Positions 1-8,074 are shown, counted from the stretch's first letter. The stretch is 25,843 nt of DNA from an uncultured Actinomycetes bacterium (GCA_903922325.1 CAIXTG010000073.1:1-25843); one strand, 5' to 3'. Made by a program: numbers and translations. The notes: generated by a model not told the origin, from the sequence alone.

Positions 1-1
1 A

Positions 2-253
2 GACAAGTCACTTGTTGCGCTCGGTCTTACAGATGAGCATGGTCATTCACATGATGGCGATCATGGGCATTCACATGAGGAATGGCCAGATCCAAAGACG
101 CTAGAACATGCAGATGAGCGCACCGACGAAGGTGCGTACAACTGGGGTTATGGCCGTAAGTGGGAACCAGGCATGCCGATTCCAGCTCCGATCATTTCAT
201 CACTTCCAGTGCGTTCGCGGTCACGCGGTCGCTGGGATGGCGATGGTATGTAA
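2..253 (+). CDS. C-terminal fragment of a His-rich protein of unknown function
   Basis: The window opens inside this gene: frame 2 is open from base 2 to the TAA at 251-253, giving the last 83 residues. The visible part is hydrophilic. It contains a histidine-rich run (HGHSHDGDHGHSH, fragment residues 13-25) and then an acidic, Trp/Tyr-containing stretch ending in an Arg-rich tail. His/Asp runs of this kind commonly bind Zn, Ni or Cu, but that is inference. There is no transmembrane helix and no domain I recognise. The stop codon directly abuts the ATG of the next gene, so the two are probably co-transcribed and translationally coupled. The missing N-terminal part would be needed to name it. 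Confidence 0.6.
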   Translation, partial: DKSLVALGLTDEHGHSHDGDHGHSHEEWPDPKTLEHADERTDEGAYNWGYGRKWEPGMPIPAPIISSLPVRSRSRGRWDGDGM

Positions 254-961
254 ATGGGAATCACACTTCTAGAAGTATTTCTCTTTATCCATGTAGTTCT
301 ATTTGTTTACTGGCTCGGCGCAGACCTGGGTGTTTATTACACCTCGCGCTTTGTAGTCGATCGCAAACTATCTACCGAAACTCGCGCGATAACCGGCAAG
401 ATCATGGAGTTCGTTGACTTAAGCCCAAGAATTTGTCTGGTCTTATTCTTACCAAGCGGAATTTCGCTGATCTCGCTCTATGACAAATCGCCAACTTTTG
501 TGATGGATAACCGTTATCTAATAATTATTGGTTCTTGGTTGGCAGGGCTAGCTTGGCTTTACTTGGTAATTCGCAATTACCATTCACATGGAGATCCCAA
601 AGCAGCCATCATTAAAAAGACTGATCTAGCTATTCGCTATCTAATTGTCGCTTCTATCTTTGTCGGCGGTATCTATACCTTGGCAGTTGATGAACCTTTT
701 GGCGTTACAACTAATCCAAAGTGGCTGGCAATTAAAGTGATGTTCTATGCAACCGCAATTGCTGGCGGCGTTGGGATTCGCAAAGCTCTTGTACCGTTTG
801 GTCCAGCTTTCGGAAAAGTTCTAGCTGGAACGCAGACTGAAGCTGATAACGATGCGCTTTCACTTTCCCTTAAGAACGCCCTGCCTTGGGTGCACTTAAT
901 TTGGTTCTGTGTATTGGCCGCAGCATTCTTAGGTATCGCAAAGCCAGGAGCAGTTATCTAA
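254..961 (+). CDS. six-helix integral membrane protein (CopD/DUF2269-like), function unknown
   Basis: The protein has 235 residues and about six hydrophobic segments: roughly residues 5-29, 60-76, 87-106, 127-146, 155-177 and 210-232. A His sits in the first helix (FLFIHVVLFVYWLGAD). The second segment begins after a conserved-looking DLSPRICLV motif. Architecture and size resemble CopD/DUF2269-type membrane proteins, some of which bind heme or copper; I cannot confirm membership. The ATG follows the upstream TAA with no gap, so it is coupled to the His-rich gene, which suggests a shared metal- or heme-related role. A strong terminator follows 14 nt after the stop, so this two-gene end is separate from the catabolic locus. 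Confidence 0.7.
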   Translation: MGITLLEVFLFIHVVLFVYWLGADLGVYYTSRFVVDRKLSTETRAITGKIMEFVDLSPRICLVLFLPSGISLISLYDKSPTFVMDNRYLIIIGSWLAGLAWLYLVIRNYHSHGDPKAAIIKKTDLAIRYLIVASIFVGGIYTLAVDEPFGVTTNPKWLAIKVMFYATAIAGGVGIRKALVPFGPAFGKVLAGTQTEADNDALSLSLKNALPWVHLIWFCVLAAAFLGIAKPGAVI

Positions 962-974
962 CTAGATATAAAGA

Positions 975-1018
975 TTAAAAAGCCCCTCTCATCAATGGTG
1001 ATGTGAGGGGCTTTTTAA
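975..1018. terminator. bidirectional intrinsic terminator
   Basis: The left arm AAAAAGCCCCTC (977-988) pairs with GAGGGGCTTTTT (1005-1016). After a T-T mismatch, CATCA (990-994) pairs with TGATG (999-1003), closing on an ATGG tetraloop. The A-tract on one side and the T-tract on the other give a U-run on either strand. It lies between convergent genes ending at 961 (plus) and 1026 (minus), so it can terminate both. Confidence 0.93.
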
Positions 1019-1025
1019 TTACCGA

Positions 1026-1472
1026 TTACCAGATGGCTACGTTGCCGCCAGGTACTCGATTTTCCTCGATGAGCGTAGTTTTAACGAGTTTGTCATGTTC
1101 AAATGATTGCCATGTACGAGTGCGATAGTTGTCATTAACAATATAAATAAGCTCAAGCACCTTTAGGTGTGGCTTATCTTTCCAGGTATACGGAAATACC
1201 AGCATCTGCGAATTAACAACTGTGGTCTGTCCTAGAAAGTTGGCATCATCAAATAGCAGTTCATCGCCAATAACGCGGGCACGGAAATCGATGGTCTCTG
1301 GTTCTTGGCCAGCGCGTTTATAAACAATACGCTCATACCAATCTTCACCGACCAGTCGGGTTTCTTGATGAGAGTCATATTTTTCGATCAAGGTGCCATC
1401 GGTTTTAAAGTGGGAATAAGTACCATCCCAAACTCCGGTGAGGCCATTTAAGATATCTCGTAGATTGCTCAT
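1026..1472 (-). CDS. hypothetical protein, possible lipocalin-like (DUF3598-like) beta-barrel
   Basis: The protein has 148 residues, no signal peptide and no membrane segment. It opens with a LTGVWDGTY motif followed by alternating beta-strand-like segments (YERIVYKR, IDFRARVIGDELLFDD, LKVLELIYIV, RTRTWQSF). This pattern fits a small calycin/lipocalin-like barrel such as DUF3598, but no catalytic residues can be assigned. The start ATG overlaps the upstream stop (ATGA), so it is the last gene of the importer operon and ends at the bidirectional terminator. A role in handling the imported ligand is inferred from position only. Confidence 0.6.
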   Translation of the reverse strand: MSNLRDILNGLTGVWDGTYSHFKTDGTLIEKYDSHQETRLVGEDWYERIVYKRAGQEPETIDFRARVIGDELLFDDANFLGQTTVVNSQMLVFPYTWKDKPHLKVLELIYIVNDNYRTRTWQSFEHDKLVKTTLIEENRVPGGNVAIW

Positions 1473-2158
1473 TGTGGGGTTCCATTCAGTTCAGCTAGCA
1501 CGTAGGTGGTTTTTAAAACATCCCAGCGAATCTTTACTAGTTGACGAGAACCTGGCATTACCCAAACATCCTCAGGTGGCCAACCGTAATTATCTAAGTG
1601 ATAGCGATACTTCAAAGTATCAAAGGTGCCAGCTGGCACAGTGACACTTTCTTCGCCCATGAATTCAATGCCGAACTCCCACTGCCCCATCATTGGCCCA
1701 GATGAACCATCTGGTTCAGGCGATGAATGCAAGATGCCACTGAAGTTTTGAATTTTCTCTGAACTATTGTGGTCATACATTGCAGTATGGAAACAATCGC
1801 AAAGTACTGGGTGTGGGCCAAATGATTTAACGCCGCCTGGCACCTTAATTTTCTGCGTTACATGGCCATGTTCAGTCATCCAAGAGTGACAGGTGGCATC
1901 TTCGCCTTCGAAATTAAACCAGCCGCTGCCCCGGTGTTGGCCTTTGACTTCCAGGCGCACATAGGTTTCAACGGGTCTAAATGCATGGGTCATGGTGTGC
2001 GTAACATCGCGCAGAATTTCAGTGTCATCCATTTCGCAATGTGCGCGAATTACACGATAACCCTCGTCGTGCTTTGTTACGTTAAACCATTCGCGACCAC
2101 GTTCGCGGCCATCATCGTGAACATAATCAATGCGGCCAGTCCATCCGGTGTGCTTCAT
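1469..2158 (-). CDS. hypothetical protein of the importer operon
   Basis: I prefer the ATG at 2158 (MKHTGWTGRIDYV, 229 residues). It lies 2 nt after the VOC gene's stop and has a purine-rich GGAAAGAG upstream. An in-frame ATG at 2176 would add six residues but would lie inside the VOC gene without a ribosome binding site. The protein is soluble and His/Trp-rich. It has a C-terminal segment (VPAGTFDTLKYRY, then DVWVMPGSRQLVKIRW) that recalls the beta-strand repeat of DUF3108-like proteins. I do not recognise a characterised family. Co-transcription with the importer and the VOC protein suggests an ancillary catabolic role. Confidence 0.6.
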   Translation of the reverse strand: MKHTGWTGRIDYVHDDGRERGREWFNVTKHDEGYRVIRAHCEMDDTEILRDVTHTMTHAFRPVETYVRLEVKGQHRGSGWFNFEGEDATCHSWMTEHGHVTQKIKVPGGVKSFGPHPVLCDCFHTAMYDHNSSEKIQNFSGILHSSPEPDGSSGPMMGQWEFGIEFMGEESVTVPAGTFDTLKYRYHLDNYGWPPEDVWVMPGSRQLVKIRWDVLKTTYVLAELNGTPQ

Positions 2159-2160
2159 GT

Positions 2161-3123
2161 TTACGCTCTTTCCCATAGCTCGATAAAGGCGCCTTCTGGT
2201 GTGTGCGCAGCAACTACTCGCGCATTTCCATGAAGCGGATCATTGGTGGTTACAACTTCTGAAATTATTGCACCCCTCTTTTCGACGATACGTTTCATCG
2301 CCCCATCTAAATCAGGAGTAACAAATGACCAACCCATATGCCCAAGCACTTGGCCCGGACGTTGCTTAGCGCGGGTATCTGCGCGCGGTGGCAAATCATG
2401 AACGTGAATTAATTCGATGCGCGCAGTTTTGCTACCAGCCACAAATGCCAAGCGAACATTTGAACCTTGTGGCAACTCAGCAATTAAGTTAACGCCATCT
2501 TGCACAAATGAAACGTCATACCAAATGCTCATGCCGAGACCTTCGGGGCCAAAAAAATCTTTAGCTAGTTCAACATCTTTAACACCGCAAACTACTGAAG
2601 TTAATTCGGTGTATGGAAGTTTTGGATTAGTCCCCCAGGCATGTGTTGGGCGCTCATTTGTCGCTTCGACGAAAACAATATCGGTGCCTTCTGGGCCCCA
2701 ACAAAAGCCTTCGGTAATTTCAATTACTTTGTCGCCAAAGGGCACTCCGTAAGCCTGTGGAAGTGCTGGCCATTGCCAACCTTTAGGAAATAGTTGTGAA
2801 TGTGTAGCCATAACATCGCGGGTGTAGAGATCTAGTGCGTGATATCCCCACTCACTGGTGTGCGGATATTTAGGTGGCAACGCAGCTGAATTAGGAGTTT
2901 TTACGAACCAAACTTGACCGGTATCAGCACCTGCTGGTGCCATCTGCCAAGCTTGAATTTCGCCATCGACGTTATAAAGTGCTTTGGCAGTGGCTGCATT
3001 AATTACGCCACTATCAATTACTTCGTAACCTAATTCATCACGCCAGAATCCCAGATGGATATCTACATCGTGAACTCCGACTAGCGCTGCTGTTACCCCA
3101 TCGACAAATGGTGCGCTAGTCAT
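2161..3123 (-). CDS. tandem VOC (glyoxalase/dioxygenase-fold) protein
   Basis: The 320 residues hold two vicinal-oxygen-chelate modules, roughly 8-155 and 170-318. Each starts with a VxDVxxxxxFF/W-type element and closes with a terminal strand carrying a Glu (GTDIVFVEA in module 1, PEGAFIELWERA in module 2). Members isomerise, ring-cleave or break C-C or C-X bonds using a divalent metal. Candidate ligands include the His in EWGYHALDL and the Glu in VFVEA of module 1, and the His in GHMGWSFV and terminal Glu of module 2. The first ligand is not clear in either module. The gene begins 2 nt after livF, so it belongs to the importer operon and probably acts on the imported compound. Confidence 0.75.
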   Translation of the reverse strand: MTSAPFVDGVTAALVGVHDVDIHLGFWRDELGYEVIDSGVINAATAKALYNVDGEIQAWQMAPAGADTGQVWFVKTPNSAALPPKYPHTSEWGYHALDLYTRDVMATHSQLFPKGWQWPALPQAYGVPFGDKVIEITEGFCWGPEGTDIVFVEATNERPTHAWGTNPKLPYTELTSVVCGVKDVELAKDFFGPEGLGMSIWYDVSFVQDGVNLIAELPQGSNVRLAFVAGSKTARIELIHVHDLPPRADTRAKQRPGQVLGHMGWSFVTPDLDGAMKRIVEKRGAIISEVVTTNDPLHGNARVVAAHTPEGAFIELWERA

Positions 3124-3125
3124 GA

Positions 3126-3848
3126 TTAACTCGCAGTACCTAGATAGGCCTCTGCAACACGAGGGTCATTGATTAAGTCTTTTGACTTGCCTTCAATTTT
3201 CACTGAACCACGTTCAAGGATGTAAGCACGTTGCGCCAATTGCAGAGCCAAACGGGCTTGCTGTTCAACTAACAAAATAGTTAAACCTTGTTCAGCATGC
3301 AGGCGCTTTAGATACTTAAACATTTCAAGTACGAGTTGTGGTGCTAATCCAAGACTTGGTTCGTCAAGCATCAAGATCTTTGGTCGTGACATCAACGCGC
3401 GAGCAACCGCGAGCATCTGCGCCTCGCCACCAGATAACGTGCCTGCTGCTTGCTTGTGACGTTCTTTCAAGCGAGGGAACAGGCCATACATATCTTCAAG
3501 TGATTGTGTGGTCTCGGCACGATGCTTACGTCGCACGAAAGTTCCGAGTTGTAGATTTTCCTCAACTGTGTGATCAGGGAAAATCTGACGACCTTCTGGA
3601 ACATGGCCACTACCAAGTGCTGTGCGCTTATGCCCCGGCACCTTAGTAATTTCGACGCCATCAAAGAAAATCTTGCCGGCGGCCGGGCGCATCAGACCTG
3701 AAGTCGCACGGAGCGTTGTGGTCTTACCAGCACCATTGGCACCTAGGAGGGCAACGAATTCGCCAGTCTTAACTTCAATTGAAAGATTATCTAGAGCTTT
3801 CGCGCCACCATAAGTGATGGTTAAGCCTTCAATGCGTAAGTCGCTCAT
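3126..3848 (-). CDS. livF: branched-chain-type ABC importer, ATP-binding protein LivF
   Basis: At 240 residues this is the normal LivF length. It shows Walker A GANGAGKTT (36-44), signature LSGGE (137-141), Walker B ILMLDEPSLGLAP, and the H-loop region replaced by the LivF-typical LLVEQQ. Together with the LivG half of the neighbouring fusion it would form the ATPase heterodimer on the cytoplasmic face. The start overlaps the upstream stop (ATGA). Substrates of this family range from Leu/Ile/Val to urea, amides and aromatic acids, so the name does not fix the ligand. The catabolic context argues against a housekeeping amino acid transporter. Confidence 0.93.
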   Translation of the reverse strand: MSDLRIEGLTITYGGAKALDNLSIEVKTGEFVALLGANGAGKTTTLRATSGLMRPAAGKIFFDGVEITKVPGHKRTALGSGHVPEGRQIFPDHTVEENLQLGTFVRRKHRAETTQSLEDMYGLFPRLKERHKQAAGTLSGGEAQMLAVARALMSRPKILMLDEPSLGLAPQLVLEMFKYLKRLHAEQGLTILLVEQQARLALQLAQRAYILERGSVKIEGKSKDLINDPRVAEAYLGTAS

Positions 3849-5659
3849 GCTAACTCCTTCGAGAAATCAGTATTTCCGAGGTATGCCTCAAGCACTCGTT
3901 CGTTTTTCTGTACTTCTTGAGGGGTTCCTTCGGCGATAACTTTGCCGCTTTGAATAACCGTCACAATGTCAGCTAAATCCATCAAAAATGCCACGTTATG
4001 TTCAATTAGAACTACGCACATTCCGCCAGCTGCAAGGGTTCGAATCAAACTAGTTAACGAATGCATTTCATCTTGAGTCAAACCAGTTGCGGGTTCATCG
4101 AGAATCAAAATCTTTGGCTCGGTTGCAACTGCGCGAATTACTTCGAGCAGGCGCTTCTGACCATGTGAGATTGAACCGGCTGCTAATTCTTCCATGCCCA
4201 ACATGCCGGCAAGCGAAAGAAGTGCTTTAGCCTCAGCCACACTTCGTGAATTAGCTTTGCGATAACGAGGGGTGCGGAAGATTGCATCAAAGATGTTGTA
4301 GTTATCGCGGCGATACATTCCAGTTAATACGTTATCTAAAACACTGACTCGTTCGAACAAGTGTGGAATCTGGAATACGCGTGTTACACCATTACGAGCA
4401 ACCTTGTACGGCTTCTTATCAGCTTCAGCACCTAACAAAGTAACTGAACCTGAAGTCAGTTCGTGATAACGAGTTAGCGCAGAGATCAAAGTAGATTTAC
4501 CAGAACCATTTGGCCCAATAATTCCGTGAACTTCTCCGGCCCTAAATTGAACTGAGATGCCATCTACTGCATGAACGCCGCCGAAATGTTTTACGACGTC
4601 ATTTGCTTGAAGTAATACTTCGCCCTTTTTTACATTTTTAACGGCGATATCTAAATGGTAATTGTCGGCTTCGCCGGGCATAACTTCACGTGAACGTGGT
4701 GAGCCATAACGAGATGCCCGATAGGTGCCCACGATTCCACGAGGGAGAATAATCATGGTTAATAACAAAATTGAGCCTAGAACCAAGGTGCGATATTGAC
4801 CAGTACCTCGAATCATGAAGTCAATAACGGCTACTAACGCCACACCTAATACTGGTCCAGCTAACGTGCCGACGCCGCCAAGGAACAAACCGACGAAGAA
4901 GATCAAACCATTATTTAAATCGCCAATGTCTGCGACTGCATAACCGATTTGAATAGAAAGTAGCCCGCCAGCTAAACCAGCAAGTGCGCCAGATACGCCG
5001 AATACCTTTACGCGGTGCATATTTGGTGAGATACCAAGGGCTGTTGCAGTCTCTGACGATTCGCGTAGCGCCATGGTGTTTCGGCCAAAACCGCTGAAAA
5101 TCAGGTTGCGTTGAACCACGTAGGCGAGAATTAAAATTGTGATCATGACGCGGTAGAAACCTTCGGCAGACATCATGCCGCTTGGAATACCTGGGGCAAA
5201 AACTCCAAAAAGGCCGTTGTATCCACCAGTGAATTCCCCGCCATGACGAATAGCTTCCATCGCAATTAGGTTAACGGCCAAGGTGATCATGCCGAAATAA
5301 AGATAGGTCGCACGTAGCGAAATAAGAATAACTAAAATGGCAAATATTGCACCGATGACGGCTGCTGCAACAAGTGCTAGCCAGCCATTCCAGCCTTGCT
5401 TAACGGCAAGTATTGCAATCGCGTAGCCACCAACCATTTGCATTCCGGTGTGCATCAGTGAAAGCAAGCCACCATAACCCATACAGATATTCAATGAGAT
5501 AGTTAAAATTGCTGAGCAGACAGCTACTGAAACTACCTGTAGATAGAAACTTGGATTATTGCTCGACTTGATTAAAACCGGGAAGTAATAGAGAAGTGCG
5601 ATGGCTAGAAGAGATCCTGTGATAAGGACTCGGTTTAAACCTTTAAATGTTGAAATCAT
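3845..5659 (-). CDS. fused ABC permease-ATPase (LivM-LivG)
   Basis: The 604 residues combine two subunits that are usually separate. Residues about 10-310 form a LivM-type permease with many hydrophobic helices and the EAA-like segment RESSETATALGI. Residues about 345-600 form a LivG-type ATPase with Walker A GPNGSGKST (382-390), signature ISHGQ (498-502), Walker B ILILDEPATGLT (517 onward) and H-loop VLIEHN. The signature is ISHGQ rather than LSGGQ, a variation frequent in LivG proteins. LivM-LivG fusions are known elsewhere. The stop of livH and this ATG are directly adjacent. Confidence 0.92.
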   Translation of the reverse strand: MISTFKGLNRVLITGSLLAIALLYYFPVLIKSSNNPSFYLQVVSVAVCSAILTISLNICMGYGGLLSLMHTGMQMVGGYAIAILAVKQGWNGWLALVAAAVIGAIFAILVILISLRATYLYFGMITLAVNLIAMEAIRHGGEFTGGYNGLFGVFAPGIPSGMMSAEGFYRVMITILILAYVVQRNLIFSGFGRNTMALRESSETATALGISPNMHRVKVFGVSGALAGLAGGLLSIQIGYAVADIGDLNNGLIFFVGLFLGGVGTLAGPVLGVALVAVIDFMIRGTGQYRTLVLGSILLLTMIILPRGIVGTYRASRYGSPRSREVMPGEADNYHLDIAVKNVKKGEVLLQANDVVKHFGGVHAVDGISVQFRAGEVHGIIGPNGSGKSTLISALTRYHELTSGSVTLLGAEADKKPYKVARNGVTRVFQIPHLFERVSVLDNVLTGMYRRDNYNIFDAIFRTPRYRKANSRSVAEAKALLSLAGMLGMEELAAGSISHGQKRLLEVIRAVATEPKILILDEPATGLTQDEMHSLTSLIRTLAAGGMCVVLIEHNVAFLMDLADIVTVIQSGKVIAEGTPQEVQKNERVLEAYLGNTDFSKELA

Positions 5660-6526
5660 TTATCTTCCCTCAACTCTCTTGCCGAAGAAGCCATTTGGTT
5701 TGAGAATCAAAATTATTGCCAGCACGAAGAAAGTACTAAACAGTCCCCAGGTACCGCCGAGCCAAGATCTAACCACGCTATCTAAAATACCAATCATCAA
5801 CCCGCCAACGACTGCGCCTTTCGGGCTACCAACGCCGCCGATAATGGCCGCGGTGAATCCTTGAATTGTGAAGAAAAGACCAGCAGCGGGCGCCACAATA
5901 ATTACCGGCGTTGCTAAGAATCCAACGAGTGCGATAACTACGGTGCCGGTAATGAAAGCTAACTTAATTACTGGTTTGGTTGGAATTCCCAAGATGGTTG
6001 AAGTATCTGGATTATGCGCAATGGCGCGAATCGAACGTCCCCAGAGCGTGCGCTTCAGGAACTGATCATTAATTATAAAGACCGCAATCATCATCAGAAT
6101 AACTAGTAGCTTTTGAATCGATAACTTAGCCCCAAAAATCGAGATATCTTTTTCGATGATATCGAAATAGCTAAATGTGACGTTTACATACTTAATATTA
6201 AAGGCTGATTGGAAGATCATCGCAGCGGCTAAAGTGGCGATGATCCAGGCAAATTTGCTACCTGATAATTGCACCGGCAACATGACCATGCGCTCCATAA
6301 TGAAGCCCATCAGGGCTGCGGCAATAATCAGCACCGCTAGGGATTGAATTAACGGCCATTTCCAAACACCAACCATCTGATAACCAAGTGCTGCACCAAG
6401 GATAAAACCTTCGCCTTGCGCAAAGTTCATGATTCGGGTTGGTTGATAAACAATGGTCATACTCAACGCAATGATCGCAAAAACCGATCCGGCGAAAAGA
6501 CCATCGATCCAAATTTGAAGGCTCAT
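5660..6526 (-). CDS. livH: branched-chain-type ABC importer, permease LivH
   Basis: The protein has 288 residues and about eight hydrophobic segments, with the LivH-type opening (WIDGLFAGSVFAIIALSMTIVYQPTRIMNFAQGE) and the conserved EAA-type loop (RSIRAIAHNPDTSTILGI). It would pair with the LivM half of the next gene to form the membrane pore. The ATG at 6526 follows a modest GGAAAA ribosome binding site; an overlapping ORF in another frame is spurious. It lies 130 nt downstream of the binding-protein stop, separated by a hairpin, so it is likely expressed at a lower level than the binding protein. Confidence 0.92.
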   Translation of the reverse strand: MSLQIWIDGLFAGSVFAIIALSMTIVYQPTRIMNFAQGEGFILGAALGYQMVGVWKWPLIQSLAVLIIAAALMGFIMERMVMLPVQLSGSKFAWIIATLAAAMIFQSAFNIKYVNVTFSYFDIIEKDISIFGAKLSIQKLLVILMMIAVFIINDQFLKRTLWGRSIRAIAHNPDTSTILGIPTKPVIKLAFITGTVVIALVGFLATPVIIVAPAAGLFFTIQGFTAAIIGGVGSPKGAVVGGLMIGILDSVVRSWLGGTWGLFSTFFVLAIILILKPNGFFGKRVEGR

Positions 6527-6591
6527 CGTTTTCCAATTCTTATTAAGATGGAATGTCTATGTAACTGTAATTCTAAAAATGAAATTTCAAT

Positions 6592-6644
6592 AGTTAAGTG
6601 AGAGTGAGCCTTATTACTAACGGCTCACTCTCACTCTTTTAACT
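6592..6644 (-). terminator. hairpin between binding-protein gene and livH (attenuator or processing site)
   Basis: GTGAGAGTGAGCC (6598-6610) and GGCTCACTCTCAC (6622-6634) form a perfect 13-bp stem with an 11-nt loop, 21 nt after the binding-protein stop. AGTTAA and TTAACT flank it and could extend the stem across a bulge. On the minus strand the sequence after the stem (TTAACTATTG) is a poor U-tract. Partial termination, or protection of the upstream mRNA end, is therefore more likely than full termination. Such hairpins often let binding proteins outnumber permeases. Confidence 0.75.
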
Positions 6645-6655
6645 ATTTCTTACTT

Positions 6656-7990
6656 TTACTTGCCAGCTTTGTAAACGAGCTTTCCACTGATCTTGGTACA
6701 AACAAGTGGTGACCCGGTTGCTGTCTTGGCAATCCAGCCAGCTTCAGGACAAGCAGCTGCTTGACGTGAAATTGCGTTCACTTCAATTGTGTACCAACCT
6801 TTAGCATCTTTACGCCATTCGTAGACGTTAATGCCATCTGACTGATACAGATTGTGCTCTGGTCCTGGGTGGATACGTACACCAGATGGTGTCATCTTCG
6901 CAGGGATATCTAGCTTCTCCATTGCGTCGCGAACCTTGGTTGTATCTAAGGAACGAACCTTGTTGGCAGCAACTGCATATGAATATAGGCAGTCGGCAGC
7001 AATTGCAGTTCCGTTAGGTGATGTTGCACCTGACTTCACACCAGTTGCTGAACCGTATGCCTTAACAATTGCATCAGTATGAGCCTTGTAGCCTGGTTGC
7101 CATGCTGTACGCAATGGCCACTGGTAGTTAGGCGCAGCCATAAGTGTTCCAGCAAAGTCATCGCCGCCAGTTTCGTGGAATGCGATGTTCTGTGCACCAG
7201 AGCCACCCATCAAGGTGCCCTTGAACTTAAGTTCTTTCGCAGCCTTAGCGGTGTAGGCACCGTAGGCGTTGTTTGAGATTATTACTGCGTCTGCACCCTT
7301 ATCAATCAACTTCTGAAGTTCAGCGTTGTGTGATGTTGCAGTTGAAGTAATTTTTTCCCAACCAAGGTAGGTAATTCCGTACTTAGATGCTTGCGCTGTT
7401 ATGTAAGCATCGAAATCTGTTCCTGTTGGGCCAGACTCATAGATCATGCCAACTTTCTTGATGCTCTTCTTTTGAGCAACTGACATAAGCGCAGTCAAGG
7501 TGTCCTTGTAATAATCCTGAGAACGGAAACCGTACTTGTAGTCAGTGAAGTCAAGAGCAGCTACCGCTGGTTGGCAGTTAAGTTTCTTAGCAGCTTCGTA
7601 ATATGTTGCAGCACCTTGGTAGTAGGCTGAAATTGATGGTCCAACAACTAAGTTAATTGATGAATCACCAGCAAGTTCCTTGGCATGGTTAGCTGAAGCA
7701 ACTGGATCTAATCCACCGTCACGAACAACGAGTTCGATCTTTGCTCCACCAACTCCACCTGCTGCGTTAATTTGATCTGCAACAACTTGAAGTGAGTTGC
7801 GCTGTGAAATTCCAAGAACTGCGAAAACGCCAGTCATTGGAGCAACAAGACCAACTTTAATCTTATCTGCTTTTGAATCCCAAACTTTCTTTGGAACAAG
7901 ACCTGGATTATCTGCAGCAGTTGCTGTAACAGCTGTGCCAAATAATGCAGTTGCTGCTACTGCAGCAATGATTACTTTCTTTTTAAACAC
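6656..7990 (-). CDS. secreted substrate-binding protein of branched-chain-type ABC importer
   Basis: I choose the GTG at 7990-7988: it follows TGGAGG (7995-8000) and starts a clear signal peptide (FKKKVIIAAVAATALFGTAVTATAA). Longer in-frame starts up to 8074 would run through the promoter. The product is 444 residues, a type-I periplasmic-binding fold of the LivK/urea/amide-binding group (KIKVGLVAPMTGVFAVLG, then two Rossmann-like lobes). It captures the ligand outside the membrane and delivers it to LivH/LivM. Unusually for a Gram-positive binding protein there is no lipobox Cys after the signal. The C-terminus carries a Cys pair (C414, C431) ending in GKLVYKAGK. The gene has its own promoter and operator. 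Confidence 0.9.
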   Translation of the reverse strand: MFKKKVIIAAVAATALFGTAVTATAADNPGLVPKKVWDSKADKIKVGLVAPMTGVFAVLGISQRNSLQVVADQINAAGGVGGAKIELVVRDGGLDPVASANHAKELAGDSSINLVVGPSISAYYQGAATYYEAAKKLNCQPAVAALDFTDYKYGFRSQDYYKDTLTALMSVAQKKSIKKVGMIYESGPTGTDFDAYITAQASKYGITYLGWEKITSTATSHNAELQKLIDKGADAVIISNNAYGAYTAKAAKELKFKGTLMGGSGAQNIAFHETGGDDFAGTLMAAPNYQWPLRTAWQPGYKAHTDAIVKAYGSATGVKSGATSPNGTAIAADCLYSYAVAANKVRSLDTTKVRDAMEKLDIPAKMTPSGVRIHPGPEHNLYQSDGINVYEWRKDAKGWYTIEVNAISRQAAACPEAGWIAKTATGSPLVCTKISGKLVYKAGK

Positions 7991-7994
7991 ATTT

Positions 7995-8000
7995 CCTCCA
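7995..8000 (-). promoter_or_regulatory. ribosome binding site deciding the GTG start
   Basis: On the minus strand TGGAGG is followed by AAAT and then GTG TTT AAA. The ATG two bases earlier is out of frame, so GTG is the start. The strong Shine-Dalgarno fits a highly expressed binding protein. Confidence 0.8.
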
Positions 8001-8029
8001 TCACTAACTGTGGATGTGTATCGCTCACC

Positions 8030-8042
8030 GAAACACCGTTCC
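8030..8042 (-). promoter_or_regulatory. operator at the importer promoter (GGAAC-N3-GTTTC)
   Basis: Minus-strand GGAACGGTGTTTC is a 5-3-5 inverted repeat with one imperfect position. It starts exactly 3 nt after the -10 TACTGT and so covers the expected transcription start, a position suited to repression. The same element in the same place occurs at 10404-10416, and a related one at 10315-10327. An IclR-family regulator encoded at 9153-9938 is the likely binder (inference). Confidence 0.65.
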
Positions 8043-8045
8043 ATT

Positions 8046-8074
8046 ACAGTAAGCAATCGCAAGTGCAAGGTCAA
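8046..8074 (-). promoter_or_regulatory. sigma70-type promoter of the importer operon
   Basis: On the minus strand, -35 TTGACC (8074-8069), a 17-nt spacer and -10 TACTGT (8051-8046). The start would fall near 8040, leaving a leader of about 50 nt before the GTG. The -35 matches consensus at five of six positions; the -10 is weaker. Confidence 0.65.

Noticed and set aside
13..85. CAT/CAC-rich stretch near the left edge as a DNA repeat
   Set aside because: The repetition is explained by His and Asp codons in the open frame; it is not an independent nucleotide repeat.
3860..3874. GAAAT-N5-ATTTC-like dyad resembling the operator near the end of the LivM-LivG gene
   Set aside because: It is inside coding sequence, its half-sites do not match GGAAC, and no promoter is adjacent.
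7991..8074. Longer N-terminus for the binding protein (in-frame ATGs at 8074 and 8042)
   Set aside because: It would translate through the -35/-10 promoter and operator and bury the signal peptide. The GTG at 7990 has a strong Shine-Dalgarno.
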